64,000 nucleotides of DNA from CAVPOO01 sp963707015 (GTDB lineage Bacteria > Pseudomonadota > Gammaproteobacteria > Thiohalobacterales > Thiohalobacteraceae). Position 1 is the stretch's first letter. Every line of letters begins with the position of its first letter. A program made the translations under genes and the position numbers. Positions 27,029-38,000 of this stretch are shown in pieces. The notes beneath the pieces are model-generated. The model was not told the origin of the DNA. It saw only the letters and a program-made list of their open reading frames with translations, and did not search any database. Location of the stretch: the NCBI GenBank assembly GCA_963707015.1, contig CAVPOO010000007.1, forward strand, positions 62,001-126,000. Direction: 5' to 3'.

Positions 27029-28513
27029 TCACTGCGGCTGCAGGAATTTCTGCAACTCCTTGACCCGCTCCTCGGTCACCGACCCCGGCTGTTGTGCCTT
27101 CTCCGTCATCGCCTTCACCATATCCGCCTCCCGTTGCGCCAGCTGGATCATCCGGTCCTCGTAGACCTCTACCGCAAATTCGTTCTTCCGAAGCTCCACC
27201 ACATAGGCATCCAGGCGCTCATGAACGTAACGGCGGCGCGTGCGCTTGCGCGTCGCTTCGTCGTCGAAGTCCGCGAACTTCCCTTCCTGAACATCCAGCA
27301 CCCGCAGCAGATGCCAGCCGGCGGTCGACTCGGCCGGCCCCCCGATCTCATCGGGCCCCAGCGCAAAGATCAACTCATCGAGTGCCGGCTGCGCACGACC
27401 CTGCGCGACCCAGCCGATCTCGCCCAGGTTCTGTTTGGCGCCCGGGGCAATCGAATACTCCGAGGCAGCCTGGAACAGGGTCAGCTCGCCCTTGTCGAGC
27501 CTGGCCTTGATCGCCTCCGCCTCCTCTTTGGTCTTGAGCACCACCTCCTGCACCTTACGCTTTTCCACCAGACGGATCTGATCGCGGTTCGCCTCGTAGT
27601 AGGCCTTGAGCTGCGCCTCGCTGGGCTCGATCTCTTTGGCCAGCTGCGCCCGGTGCAGATTGATCAACCGGGTCTTCTGGTACTCGGCGACGCGCGATCG
27701 GTAGATCGGGTCCTTATCCAGGCCGGCGGCGCGCGCCTTCTGCGCCATCACCCAGGTGTCGATCTCGGCCTGCAATGCGTCGCGACGTGCTTCGTCCTCC
27801 ATCGCCAGCGGGTCCAGGGCCACGGCCCCCTTACCGGCCGCCATCAGGGTGGCCTTGACGTCGCCCCAGGTGATCACCTCCTCACCGACTTGAGCGACAG
27901 CCTCCTCATCACCGCGCTCGCCATCACCTGCCGGGGCGATCGCCTCCGGGTGCAGCTCAATCTCGATACCCTCGCGCAGCTGCTCGCGCTGCGCCGCCAG
28001 CCGTTCGTGCACCTTGCGCTTGCGCAGCGTGGCCTCGATCTGCGTGCGCAGCTCCCCGGTCAGCTCGGTGTCCGGCGCCACCACCTCTTTGTAGAAGGCC
28101 TGGATCTCGTCCTCACTCACGGGGACCTCGCCCACCAGAAATCGCTGCCGGTACAGACCCGCGAGAATCCCGTTGGAGAAATCGCGAAGCTCGCGCTGAT
28201 AGGTCGTATCCTCGTCCCGGCCCTGCTTCAAGGCATCCAGATACAGCAGATTGGCGCTGATCATCTTGTCCAGCACCACGATGCGCGCCGTGTCGCGCTC
28301 CGGCGTCCCGATCGCCGGGATCGAGACCCCGACCACCGCCGAGCTGTTCAGCATGGTGTTGATCTGATTGAACGTGATCGCCTGGTCACCTACCTTGGCG
28401 ATCACATCACTCGAGATCGCCGGCTTGGGCTCCTCGGCAACCGCCACCGCCGCCGACGCCCCACCCAGGGCAATGGGCAATGCGGTCAGCACCGCAAGAA
28501 TCATTTTCGTCAT
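27029..28513 (-). CDS. PpiC/SurA-type periplasmic peptidyl-prolyl isomerase (2)
   Basis: 494 residues, paralogous to PpiC 1. Signal peptide (ILAVLTALPIALGGASAAVA), helical chaperone region (DQAITFNQINTMLNSSAVVGVSIPAIGTPERDT), a parvulin domain (EYSIAPGAKQNLGEIGWVAQG; PDEIGGPAESTAGWHLLRVLDVQ) and a C-terminal helix rich in Glu/Lys. Periplasmic folding role by family. It begins 199 bases after the cytochrome D stop, with a terminator between them, so its level is probably set by read-through or its own promoter. Confidence 0.9.
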   Translation of the reverse strand: MTKMILAVLTALPIALGGASAAVAVAEEPKPAISSDVIAKVGDQAITFNQINTMLNSSAVVGVSIPAIGTPERDTARIVVLDKMISANLLYLDALKQGRDEDTTYQRELRDFSNGILAGLYRQRFLVGEVPVSEDEIQAFYKEVVAPDTELTGELRTQIEATLRKRKVHERLAAQREQLREGIEIELHPEAIAPAGDGERGDEEAVAQVGEEVITWGDVKATLMAAGKGAVALDPLAMEDEARRDALQAEIDTWVMAQKARAAGLDKDPIYRSRVAEYQKTRLINLHRAQLAKEIEPSEAQLKAYYEANRDQIRLVEKRKVQEVVLKTKEEAEAIKARLDKGELTLFQAASEYSIAPGAKQNLGEIGWVAQGRAQPALDELIFALGPDEIGGPAESTAGWHLLRVLDVQEGKFADFDDEATRKRTRRRYVHERLDAYVVELRKNEFAVEVYEDRMIQLAQREADMVKAMTEKAQQPGSVTEERVKELQKFLQPQ

Positions 28514-28632
28514 GAGTCACCTCTTCTTTTGCATACCCTGTCACGCATGACGTCGGTACCAGACGCAGCCTGTGAGGCCCTGCGTACCCGACGCCGTCAT
28601 GTCGTCAGAAATCTACCCGCCAGATAAGAAAA

Positions 28633-28660
28633 ATGGAGGGGAACCAAAGTTCCCCTCCAT
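28633..28660 (-). terminator. Intrinsic terminator of cytochrome D
   Basis: Perfect 12-bp arms ATGGAGGGGAAC / GTTCCCCTCCAT with loop CAAA; the minus strand continues TTTTTCTTATC. Confidence 0.85.
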
Positions 28661-28711
28661 TGGTTAAGAGTCACCCGCTCAATGCCTCAGGAGCGGGCAC
28701 CGTCCTGGCAA

Positions 28712-31700
28712 CTACCAGCCACAACCTCCAAGCGGTGCGGACAGCTCTTCCCATACTACCTGGGAGACGCGACCCTGGATCAAATGCTCTCTCCATTCGC
28801 CGTCGCATTCCTGCTCACCAAGCTCGTTCTCATCGTCATGACAGTTCGTGCACAGTTGCCGACGCTGCTGGCCTGGCTGCTCACCAAACACCAGGCCGTT
28901 GTTGACGGCACGCTCGGCGTTGTCCATGGCGACACGCGATACACGGTTATCCATGGAGTGTCGCAGGTACACTTCCTCGCCGATATCCGGCACTTCCGGG
29001 CCATGGCAGTTGCGGCACACATCCTGTGCAGGATCAGCCTCGGCCGTGTAGGTGTGCATCCAGCTGACCGCCCGGTCGAAATTACCGGCAACGAGCAGGT
29101 TGTCATTACCCGGCGTGGTCGGATCGTTATAGCGCAGGTTATCCACCCAGTTGGGAATACCGTTGCCGTCCACGTGAGTGTGGCAGGTTGCGCACTTCAG
29201 CGGACCATGCGAGCCGTCGTTGTTGAGCGCCGCCGCCTGTGCGTAGCTGGTCGTGTCGATGGTCGGACTCACTGGATAGAGGCCGTGAATCGACTCGTGA
29301 CAGCCCTGGCAGGAGACGTCCTGGTGGCCACGGGTGTAGCGCATCAGACTGGCCTTGGCCGGGTAGTTGAACGGCGGGTAGGCACTGATGTTGCCGCTTT
29401 GCTCGACGTAAGGCGCCGCGTGGCAGTCCGCACAGTGCGGCTCGCCGGCCGACAGCCAGTGATCCCGACCATCGGTGGCCGCGCTGAACGGTACCGCTGC
29501 ACCCACCGTCCCTGTACCCTGGAACGGATTGGCCGGATAACGCCACTGGCTCTGGTCGGTCGGATTGTTGTTGATCCGATCCACACAGTCATCCGTGGTG
29601 CAGAAGCTCAGGATATTGACACTCGGGTCCCCATCCGGATCGATGCTCACGCACACGTCGACACCGAACGTAGGATTGAATACGCCTGTCAGAGGAGCAC
29701 AGGCACCGGGACCTGTTGTAGACACCTCGATAGTGGCTACATTGGCGTCAGCAATCGCCGGGTTCCACACGGCGTGGGTCTGGTCCGTGGTGCGGTCAAA
29801 ACCATCGACCTTGGGATCGAGAAAGTCGATAGCTTGCTGTTCCGTCAGTCCAACCGCAGCCGCAACATCTGCGAGTGTCGGCTCGCCACGCGGGTTGACC
29901 AGGCAGTCACCGCGGACCAGGTCGTTGCAGTCCTCGGTGCGCCAGAGTTCCTGTCCCAGCTGGCTGTGGCAGTTGGTGCACCAGATACCCCGGTCCTCGT
30001 TGCCAACATTCGCAACGTTCGTGTTGAGCCAGTCGCCCACGGCGGTCAGGTGGCTCGGGGTTTCCGCGCCATCGACATCCTTCATCGGGTTGGAGTGAAC
30101 ATCACGTCCGACGAAGCAGCCACCCGGGTTGAGGCGGTTGTCACCATCGGCATTGACATTGTCACCGCCCAGGGTGATCGGGTAGTTGTCCATCACGCCG
30201 TCCGAACGGTGGGCCGGGTGACAGCCCTGGCAGCCACCGTCACGACCGAGGCTGTCGTTGAACACGATCACGCCGCCCTCACTCGCATTACGGTGCTGGT
30301 TGTGAATCGCCTCCGATATCGGTGGGATCGGGAACTGCCCAGCCGCATCGAAGGTGCCTGATTTAACATTGGCGATCACGTTGTCGGCATGGCAGCGCTG
30401 GCAGATGACCGATTCCGCACCCAGGCGGGTGTTCTGCGGGATGTCGCTTTCATTCGTCAGCGGCCCGCCTACGCAACTGAGAGGATTGACGCATTCGGTG
30501 CCAGGATAGTTGACCGTGAAGCTGGTGCCGAGATCGAAATCATGCAGGGTCAGCATGTTGATCGCTGCGCCCTTCAATCTTGGGTACCAGTCCGAATCCA
30601 CACCCGGAACGATGTCGTAGTAGGCCACCCAGAAGTTGTACTCCAGGTTGGTCATGGCTTCCAGTCCGGTGCCGGCCAATGGGCCGCCGTGCGGGTAGGA
30701 CGCATCCTGCCGGTTCCAGTTGGGGCTATTCACGTTAGGCATACCCGTGTCCGGGTTGATCGACGGTGCCGAGTGGCAGCGCTCGCAGTTCGGGATGTCG
30801 ATTGGGGCGGTACCGAAACCGATCACCGGCTGTCCGTTGCTGCCCGTGACCGCATTGCCCGAGGGGAATTCGTGCAACGAGGCTTTCATGGCTACATAGG
30901 GACGGACGGCATCTTCGTCCACCGCACCCGGGTCAGCGAAGAAACCGATGGTGTCCTCGAACGGTGTCAGCGGCAGGCCCAGGGCCTCCCAGATGCGCGG
31001 CGAGGTCAGCATGATCGGCAGATCTTCGAGCACCTTGGCCTGGGTAAAGACCACGGTACCGGTATCGGCCGAGAAGGTCAGCACGTTCTCAAACGCACCG
31101 TTGCCGGTCGGGCCCAGTGGTTGCAGGGCTGCACCGGAATTTGGCGGGTACTCGACCTGGCCAGCGACACCCAGGCGGACCTTGTCCGCTTCCAGGCCGG
31201 TGTTGTCCAGGCCTTCCAGGTTGCCGTAGATGTAAAAGTGATTCAACCAGCCGTTGGCGTAGTTATCAGTCACTACATCGCCGATCACGCCACTGCCCTG
31301 GATCACGTTGTTATAGCCATTATAAGGCCCAAACACCAGCGCATTATTGCTGTCAGGCTGGGCCGAATCAAACACTGTGTTGAAGTACTGCAGCGAGTTG
31401 CCTTCCGCCGCACTGATCAGCGTAGTGGTGTTCGGCTTGCCGGTATTGCCTTCCTGGCGAGGCTGCGCGTCGTGATAGTAGCGCAGCTGATACTTCCGGA
31501 ACTGGTTCGCGTTGTGATCCCAGTCGCGTACCACGGTTTCTCGGTTGAGTCCGTCGAGACCAACGTTGGGGTCGCCCGCCAGCAGGCGCGGGAAGCCATC
31601 GACGAAGTCTTCACCTTCGTTTGTGGCCGGGTCACCCTGTGCCGGCTTGATCACCTGTGCCACGATCGAGTTGTACGGCGGCAGTACGCAGCAGTAGGCA

Positions 31701-33388
31701 AACTCGAAACCGGTGCAGTGCATGCCTAGCTCGTAGTTCATGGTGATCTTGAAGTCCACCTGCTTGGACAGCGTCTGGACCGTAACAGTGGCCGGGTCCG
31801 AGGTGGCACCGTTTGCATCCACCGCCACGTAGGTGAACTGGTCGACCTGGTTGTCGATCATGGTGGGACCCGGTGTATAGGTGAACGAACCGTCCGCACC
31901 GAGGGGACTCAGGGCGCCGGCAGTCGGGCCACTGACAAGCTGGGCTGTCAGCGGCGGCACGCCACCGAAGTCGTTATAGAGTACACCAGACAGGCGTGAG
32001 GCCGTAACCGTGATCGGGTTGCCGACCGGGGTGGCGTAGGTGTCGCCACGAGCAACCGGCGCTTCACCCACCGGCGGCTGCGGCGCGCAGTTTGCCGGGG
32101 CATTGGCTACATCCGCCTCACCGCACAATGGCCCTCCAGGCGCGTTGGGCTGCTCGACACGGACGCGGCAGGGCACAGGGTTCAGGTTTCTGCCGTTGAC
32201 ATTGAAGCTGAACCTGCCATTCCGGCCGTTGGCCGAGGCGAGTACCGGCGGGTTCGGGACAAACGCATTGTAGAGGTTGATCGTCCCGTCTCTGACACCC
32301 GTACCCGACACTCTCAGTGACCCGTTGCCCTGGGTCCGCCATTCGGCATTGGCGATGGTGATGCCGGTGCAGGCGCCGGGGGCGGCGCTGATGGTTGCCG
32401 TCGATGTCGCGCTGCCTGTGGCACCGCCATTATCTGTCACCGTCAGGGTCACGGTGTAATTGCTGGCCGCGGTGTAGATGTGACTCGGGGTGGCGCCGGT
32501 GCCGGTACCTCCGTCACCGAAGTTCCAGGCGTAGGAGACGATGGTCCCGTCCGGATCAGTCGAACCGGTGCCATTGAAGGATACCGGGGAACCAACGGTA
32601 CCGGTGTACGGGCCATCTGCATTCGCGACGGGTGGCTGGTTGCCCGCTGCCGAAATGGTCGCCGTCGATGTCGCGGTGCCCGTGGCGCCGCCATTATCCG
32701 TCACCGTCAGGGTCACCGTGTAAGCGTTGGCCGCGGTGTAGATGTGACTCGGGGTGGCGCCGGTGCCGGTACCTCCGTCACCGAAGTTCCAGGCGTAGGA
32801 GACGATGGTCCCGTCCGGATCAGTCGAACCGGTGCCATTGAAGGATACCGGGAAACCAACGGTACCGGTGTACGGGCCGTCCGCATTCGCGACGGGTGGC
32901 TGGTTGCCAGGTGTTGGGTCGAGCTGGCCAATGGTTGTAGGCGCCGTTTGAGTACCATTCGGTGTGCAGGAAGCAGTGCCACCCTGCACAGTACCGCGGC
33001 TCCAGATCGGAACAGTGCCGGGAGTCCAGCCAGGCTGGGTGCTGGCGGTGATTTCGACGAGGTTGCTCGAGTTCGTCGGATCGGCGTCGGAATCGGAATT
33101 CTCGAGACCGACATTGGTTATCCGTGGGCCGATAGCCGTGTCTCTCCCCAAGTCGCACAGCGCCTTACCGTAGGTGTTGAGGTTCTGGTTACTGGACCCA
33201 TGGCACAACGCGCAACTGGCATTGTTGTCCGACTGGGAGCCGGGATAGAGCCCGCTCCAGGTAGTCAAATAGCCACTTCTGGCGTGCGCCTGTGGCACCG
33301 CCACCATTGCCGCGAGCGCCGCAAGTACCACTACCAAAAAGATAAAGCTCCACCGCGATTGCCGCGGGAGATCCGCCATCGTTTTCAT
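28712..33388 (-). CDS. Large decaheme c-type cytochrome D with PKD and adhesin-like domains
   Basis: About 1,558 residues; ATG at 33388 follows GGAGAGGAGAG. Signal peptide (FIFLVVVLAALAAMVAVPQAHA), then a monoheme module (CALCH at 59-63, LNTYGKALC, NSDSDADPTNSSNLVEI). Two nearly identical PKD domains (about 161-336; SFNGTGSTDPDGTIVSYAWNF in each) come next. A domain ITIANAEWRTQGNGSLRVSG and a VCBS/cadherin-like domain ending SFTYTPGPTMIDNQVDQFTY follow. Then comes the heme-free ITMNYELGMHCTGFEFAYCC domain and nine more CxxCH: CERCH, CQRCH, CQGCH, CTNCH, CADCH, CQGCH, CATCH, CRNCH, CTNCH. Likely extracellular or outer-surface electron carrier with adhesive domains; the location is inferred. 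Related to cytochromes B and C; unlike them it is uninterrupted. Confidence 0.9.
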   Translation of the reverse strand: MKTMADLPRQSRWSFIFLVVVLAALAAMVAVPQAHARSGYLTTWSGLYPGSQSDNNASCALCHGSSNQNLNTYGKALCDLGRDTAIGPRITNVGLENSDSDADPTNSSNLVEITASTQPGWTPGTVPIWSRGTVQGGTASCTPNGTQTAPTTIGQLDPTPGNQPPVANADGPYTGTVGFPVSFNGTGSTDPDGTIVSYAWNFGDGGTGTGATPSHIYTAANAYTVTLTVTDNGGATGTATSTATISAAGNQPPVANADGPYTGTVGSPVSFNGTGSTDPDGTIVSYAWNFGDGGTGTGATPSHIYTAASNYTVTLTVTDNGGATGSATSTATISAAPGACTGITIANAEWRTQGNGSLRVSGTGVRDGTINLYNAFVPNPPVLASANGRNGRFSFNVNGRNLNPVPCRVRVEQPNAPGGPLCGEADVANAPANCAPQPPVGEAPVARGDTYATPVGNPITVTASRLSGVLYNDFGGVPPLTAQLVSGPTAGALSPLGADGSFTYTPGPTMIDNQVDQFTYVAVDANGATSDPATVTVQTLSKQVDFKITMNYELGMHCTGFEFAYCCVLPPYNSIVAQVIKPAQGDPATNEGEDFVDGFPRLLAGDPNVGLDGLNRETVVRDWDHNANQFRKYQLRYYHDAQPRQEGNTGKPNTTTLISAAEGNSLQYFNTVFDSAQPDSNNALVFGPYNGYNNVIQGSGVIGDVVTDNYANGWLNHFYIYGNLEGLDNTGLEADKVRLGVAGQVEYPPNSGAALQPLGPTGNGAFENVLTFSADTGTVVFTQAKVLEDLPIMLTSPRIWEALGLPLTPFEDTIGFFADPGAVDEDAVRPYVAMKASLHEFPSGNAVTGSNGQPVIGFGTAPIDIPNCERCHSAPSINPDTGMPNVNSPNWNRQDASYPHGGPLAGTGLEAMTNLEYNFWVAYYDIVPGVDSDWYPRLKGAAINMLTLHDFDLGTSFTVNYPGTECVNPLSCVGGPLTNESDIPQNTRLGAESVICQRCHADNVIANVKSGTFDAAGQFPIPPISEAIHNQHRNASEGGVIVFNDSLGRDGGCQGCHPAHRSDGVMDNYPITLGGDNVNADGDNRLNPGGCFVGRDVHSNPMKDVDGAETPSHLTAVGDWLNTNVANVGNEDRGIWCTNCHSQLGQELWRTEDCNDLVRGDCLVNPRGEPTLADVAAAVGLTEQQAIDFLDPKVDGFDRTTDQTHAVWNPAIADANVATIEVSTTGPGACAPLTGVFNPTFGVDVCVSIDPDGDPSVNILSFCTTDDCVDRINNNPTDQSQWRYPANPFQGTGTVGAAVPFSAATDGRDHWLSAGEPHCADCHAAPYVEQSGNISAYPPFNYPAKASLMRYTRGHQDVSCQGCHESIHGLYPVSPTIDTTSYAQAAALNNDGSHGPLKCATCHTHVDGNGIPNWVDNLRYNDPTTPGNDNLLVAGNFDRAVSWMHTYTAEADPAQDVCRNCHGPEVPDIGEEVYLRHSMDNRVSRVAMDNAERAVNNGLVFGEQPGQQRRQLCTNCHDDENELGEQECDGEWREHLIQGRVSQVVWEELSAPLGGCGW
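32395..32925. repeat. Tandem ~264-bp coding repeat (two PKD domains)
   Basis: The two PKD domains of cytochrome D are almost identical at DNA level, for example ATGTGACTCGGGGTGGCGCC and the following ~100 bases occur at about 32469 and 32742. This points to recent duplication or ongoing conversion. Confidence 0.75.
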
Positions 33389-33574
33389 TCTCCTCTCCTC
33401 TCCAGCCTTGAACGTTTCTTTTAACAAATCACCGTGTCCTGCCCGTGTAATCACCCAAAGGAGTGGCCAACGTCACCCGCCTCTCGCCCTTGCTGCGCTC
33501 CGCGCTCCACCACTTCACGCGAACTGCGGATCTTCGAATCCCGGTGAAGACTCCCCTTTGTGTCATCTACGTAG

Positions 33575-33590
33575 AGCAATTAATGGACCA
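33575..33590 (-). promoter_or_regulatory. Sigma-54-type promoter of cytochrome D (unit D)
   Basis: Minus strand TGGTCCATTAATTGCT; GG/GC spacing correct; about 187 bases before the start codon. Nearly identical to unit E. Confidence 0.75.
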
Positions 33591-33654
33591 GCGACCCGAA
33601 TTTCTTAACGCCTTGTTTACTATGAAGGCAATGGCGGGCTCGTTTGAGTACTCC

Positions 33655-33712
33655 TGACATACCTGTCGGTACTGCCTGCCATAATGTCATACCGTCACGA
33701 CACGGGTGTCAT
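33655..33712. promoter_or_regulatory. Upstream activator repeats (unit D)
   Basis: CTGACAT, CTGTCGG, ATGTCAT and GTGTCAT half-sites spread over 58 bases, starting 65 bases upstream of the -24 element. Less symmetric than units A-C. Confidence 0.5.
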
Positions 33713-33771
33713 ACCCACACGTCCGCAGCGCTGAAACGGATGGCGGGTCAGCGACGAGCGGAACGCAGGCG

Positions 33772-34797
33772 TCAATTGGATTGTTGCGACACGGCGTGCG
33801 GCGGGATGATCGCGATCATTTCAATCTCAATGATCGCTACCCGACCTTCCAGCGTTTCGGACGCCCCGAGGGGTAGCTCCCGGGGAATACTCAGCTCGGG
33901 GGGGACATAAAATTCCCACCGTGCACCCTCCTCCATGCGCAGGAGCGCCGTACGCCACGCCGGAACCACCTGATCCAGTCGCAACCTGGCCGGCGTCGCG
34001 TGCCGGTACGAGCCGGCAAACTCAAGTCCATCCCGCTGACGGCCAAGATAGTCCAGCACGACCGTGTCATCTGCGCTTGGAGAATCCCCACTGCCCGGCC
34101 GCAGGATTTTGTACTGCAAACCACTCGGCAGGACAATGACGCCACCCTTCCTGGCATTCTCCTCGAGGAACGCGTAATCCTCGTCGGGACCGACCCGTTC
34201 CCCACGCGGGTACATGCCGGTCGCGGCAGACGTTGCCCTCCGCCCCAGATAGGCGAAGGCAACCGGAGCCTTGTCTCTGACCAAATCCGCAGACGCCTCT
34301 TCGCCTGGGGTTTCGGACACATCCCCGGGGATCACGGAGACCAGATTTACGTCGTAGACGAGGACGTGGCCGGCGAGCGCCACCTCCTTTCCTTCCGCCA
34401 TCGCAGCCGGTATGTAGACTTCCCAGTGCGCGCCCTCCTTCATAAGCCGCAGCGCCTCCTGTAAGCCGGGAATCGCATCCTCCAGCCACAACATCGCCGG
34501 CGCCCCACCCGGGTAGCTGCTTTCAAATTCGCTGCCATCGATCAAGGTACCGCGATAATCGACCGCCATCCGATCCCCGGGCCTGGGCTTGGTGCCGCTG
34601 CCGCTCTCGAGCACCTTGTACTGCACGCCGCTCGGCAAACTGATGACGCCGTCTTTCTGCGCATTCTCCGCCAGAAACTGCTGGGCTGCCGCTCGGGCCT
34701 TCGCACTGCTGCCATGAATATCGGGTGTCTCGCCCGCCCAGGCCACACCGGCGAGCAGCACGGAACTCAGCAAGGTCATGATGATGGGTCGTCGCAT
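33772..34797 (-). CDS. Periplasmic double-domain FKBP-type peptidyl-prolyl isomerase
   Basis: About 341 residues. Signal peptide (RRPIIMTLLSSVLLAGVAWA), then two FKBP units. The first has QKDGVISLPSGVQYKVLESG, VDYRGTLIDGSEFESSY, PGLQEALRLMKEGAHWEVYIP; the second has GGVIVLPSGLQYKILRPG, LDYLGRQRDGLEFAGSY, VPAWRTALLRMEEGARWEFYVP. The second lacks the usual DG.VFDSS wording and may have low catalytic activity. It begins after the terminator of the tetraheme HYR protein E, so each large cytochrome in this region has an adjacent thiol or prolyl foldase. Start at 34797 is picked from the signal peptide; the Shine-Dalgarno is weak (AAGAGC). Confidence 0.88.
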   Translation of the reverse strand: MRRPIIMTLLSSVLLAGVAWAGETPDIHGSSAKARAAAQQFLAENAQKDGVISLPSGVQYKVLESGSGTKPRPGDRMAVDYRGTLIDGSEFESSYPGGAPAMLWLEDAIPGLQEALRLMKEGAHWEVYIPAAMAEGKEVALAGHVLVYDVNLVSVIPGDVSETPGEEASADLVRDKAPVAFAYLGRRATSAATGMYPRGERVGPDEDYAFLEENARKGGVIVLPSGLQYKILRPGSGDSPSADDTVVLDYLGRQRDGLEFAGSYRHATPARLRLDQVVPAWRTALLRMEEGARWEFYVPPELSIPRELPLGASETLEGRVAIIEIEMIAIIPPHAVSQQSN

Positions 34798-34957
34798 TTG
34801 CTCTTGTTGTGCCACAGGACGCGCAGACATGCAATCGACCGCCGGGTTACTGAGGGTGCCTGAGGCGGGAGCCCCGCTACCTGAACCGCCAGCGGGTCGG
34901 CCCGAGGACGGGACGCCTGCCGCATGCGCGGCGGAAATTCGCCGGGCCGAAAAAAAA

Positions 34958-34979
34958 AGGGAGGGGTTTCCCCCTCCCT
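34958..34979 (-). terminator. Intrinsic terminator of HYR-cytochrome E
   Basis: Arms AGGGAGGGG / CCCCTCCCT with a short loop; the minus strand runs into a stretch of eight T. Confidence 0.85.
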
Positions 34980-35011
34980 CCGTGCAGTGTGACGCCTGCG
35001 CGTCGTTTGGT

Positions 35012-38000
35012 TTACTGAACCACTGTCGTGGCCGTGGCCTGGTCGACGTCCGGATCACCATCGGCGATCGTTGCGGTCCACACAATATTGCCGGCGACGG
35101 TCGGGGTGAAGTCCGGGAAGTTGAACTTCGTCCGACCATTACCGACACCATCAGACACCGTCAGGGTCGCGTTGTAAACCTCGACCCCGTTCTGCACACC
35201 CACGATGGTGGCAGGCGCAGAACCCTCGTTGGCCCCGTTGTTCTGGACCGTCAACTGGATACCGATGGGCCTGACCCTGGCGAGACGTACCCGATTGGTC
35301 ACCTTCAGCTGAGCGATGTCAAGGTCGACGACGACCACCACCTCCTCCTGGATGGTCACGGTCGAGGTGGCGCTCCCGATCGCACCACAGCTGTCGGTGG
35401 CCGTGAAGGTCACCGTCGTCGTACCCAGCGGGAAGGCTGTCGGCGCGTTGTTGACGACCGGCAGTGGCCCGTCCTGGGCATCAGTGGCGCTGGCGTCAGC
35501 CAGGAACGCCACGATCGCCGGGTCCGTCGCCGGCACCGAAGTCGTGCCCGCCGGTACCGTGAGGGTGATCGGGGCCGGGGCCGTGACCGCCGGCGCCGTG
35601 TTCGGCGTCTCGATCACCGTTACCGTGGAGTCGGCCGACCCGCTCAGACCCAGGCTGTCGGTGGCCGTGAAGGTCACCGTCGTCAGGTTGAGCGGGAAGT
35701 TAGCCGGCGCGTCATTGAAGACCGGCAATGGCCCGTCCTCGGGGTCCACCGCCGTGGCGCCTGCCAGGAACGCCGCGATCGTGGGCTCCGTGTCCGGCAC
35801 CGACAGCGCGCACAGCGGTGCCACTACCGAGACCGGCGCAGGCGCCGTCACCAGTGGCGCCTGGTTGCCCGCAATCTCGATGAGCACCGCGGACGAGGCC
35901 GAGCTGATCACGCCGCAGCCGTCGGTCGCCGAGAACACCACGGTGGTGGTGCCCACCGGGAAGGCCGCCGGGGCGGTGTTGCTCACCACCAGGTCGCCAT
36001 CCTCGCCGTCGGTCGCGCTGGCACCGGCCAGGAAGGCCTGGATCCTCGGGTCGGTAACCGGCACCGTGGTGGCCGGGTCCGTGCCCGCGGGCAGCGTGAT
36101 GGTCAGCGTGGTCGGCGCGCTCACCACCGGTGCGGTGTTCGGGTCAACCACCGTCAGGGTGGAACTCGCCGTCGTCGTCGCAGGCGGGGCTGGCGGGTTG
36201 CCGTTGTCGGTCACCGAGAAGGTCACCTGCGTCGGCACGCCCGGGGCCCTTGCGGCCGGGAAGCTCGCCGGCGCGTTGTTGGTGATGGACGCCGTCAGGT
36301 TGCCATCCTCGGCGTCGGTCGCAGTCGCCAAGGCCAGCCAGGCGGCAATCGCCGGGTTGGTCCGCGGTACCGCCGTCGCGCACAGCGGTCCGGTGACGGT
36401 CTGCGCCGACGGTGGGGTCAGCACCGGCGCGGTGTTGCCCACCACCTCGATGGTCACCGTGGAGGTGGCCGTCCTGTTCAGACCACAGGAATCGGTGGCC
36501 GAGAACGTCACCGTCGTGGTGCCCACCCCAAAGTTTGCCGGGGCATCGTTGCTGACCGTCAGCGTGCCGTCTTCGGCATCGCTCGCCGTGGCCGCAGCCA
36601 GGAAGGCCTGGATCGCCGGGTCGCTCGCCGGCACCGAGGTCGTGCCCTGGGCAACCGTGATCGTCAGCGGCGCCGGAGCCGTCACTACCGGGGCGCTGTT
36701 CGGGGTCTCGTTCACCGTCACCGAGGAGATATCCGTGCCCGTGGCACCCTGGCTGTCCGTAGCCGAGAAGGTTACCGTCGTCGCACCAAGCTGGAAGTTG
36801 ACTGGCGCGTTGTTGCCCACCGGCAGCGTCCCGTCCTCGACGTCGGTCGCCGTGGCGCTGTTCAGGAAGGTCTGGATCGCCGGCGTGGTCCGCGGCACCG
36901 ACACCTCGCACAACGGCGCGGTCACCGTGATCGGCGCGGGCGCCGTCACCACCGGCACATTGTTCGCGGCCTGTACCACAGTCACGGTCGAGTTGGCCGT
37001 GCCCGTGTTGTTGCAGAGATCGGTCGCGGAGAACACCACTGTGGTGGTGCCGAGCGGGAAGTTGGCCGGCGCGTTGTTGGTCACCGGGCGCGGCCCGTCG
37101 ACGGCATCGTCCGCCGTAGCTGCTGCCAGGAAGGCGGCGATCGCCGGGTCGGTAGCCGGCACCGAGGTCGTGCCCGCCGGCACTGTGATGGTAATCGGCG
37201 CGGGCGCGGTGACCACGGGCGGGTTCAGATCGCCCACCGTCACCGAAACCGTCGCGGTGTTCGAGGTGAGCTGGCTGTCGGTCGCGGTGTACTGGAAGGT
37301 GGCCACTCCGCAGACGTTGTTGGTGGGAGTGAAACTCACGTTAGTGGTGTTGTTGACCGGCGTTCCGCCCGAGCCCGGAATGACGCTGGCAACCGTGATC
37401 GTCGCCGGCGGATTCGGCAGCCCGTCGTCGGTGTCATTGGCCAGGACGTTGATCGTCACCGGCGTGTTGCGCGGCGTGCTCGCGGTGTCGTTGTTGGCCA
37501 CCGGCGCCTGGTTCTGCGGCGTGACCGCACAGTCGGGGTCGGCGGCGTCGTCGAGCAGGTCGCCGTCATTGTCGAGACCGGTCGGTCCGAACTTGTTCTC
37601 GTTGCCGTTCGGCGTCGGGAACGGCGGCGTGTTGCACGGGTCGGTCGGCTTGTTCGGATGCGCATTATCGGGAAGGATGGAGTAATAGATCGGCAGCGCA
37701 CTCTCCGGCGAAGGTGCCGGGTCGCTGTGACAGTCGGCGCAGTACTCGGGGTCCGCCGGTGTGACCGCCCCTGAGTTGATGTGATGGGCGCGTAATCCCA
37801 CGGGCTCGTGACAACCCGTGCAGGAGACACCGGGCAGGCCGTTGCCGCCGACCGAGCTGCCGAGCTGCACCGGGCTTCGGCCGCCGCTGCCATGGCAGGT
37901 GTTGCAGTCGCCACCCAGCCAGCTGTTGCGGTGCGGGTCGTGCAGGTTGTTGTTCCAGGGCGTCCCGTCCTTCTGGGACACGTACCCGTTGGCACGGTAG

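Larger units (their letters stand above)
33389..33771. other. Regulatory intergenic region upstream of cytochrome D
   Basis: About 380 bases without a gene: a ~185-base leader, the sigma-54 element and TGTCAT repeats of unit D. The 3' end of the double-FKBP gene abuts it. Confidence 0.5.
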
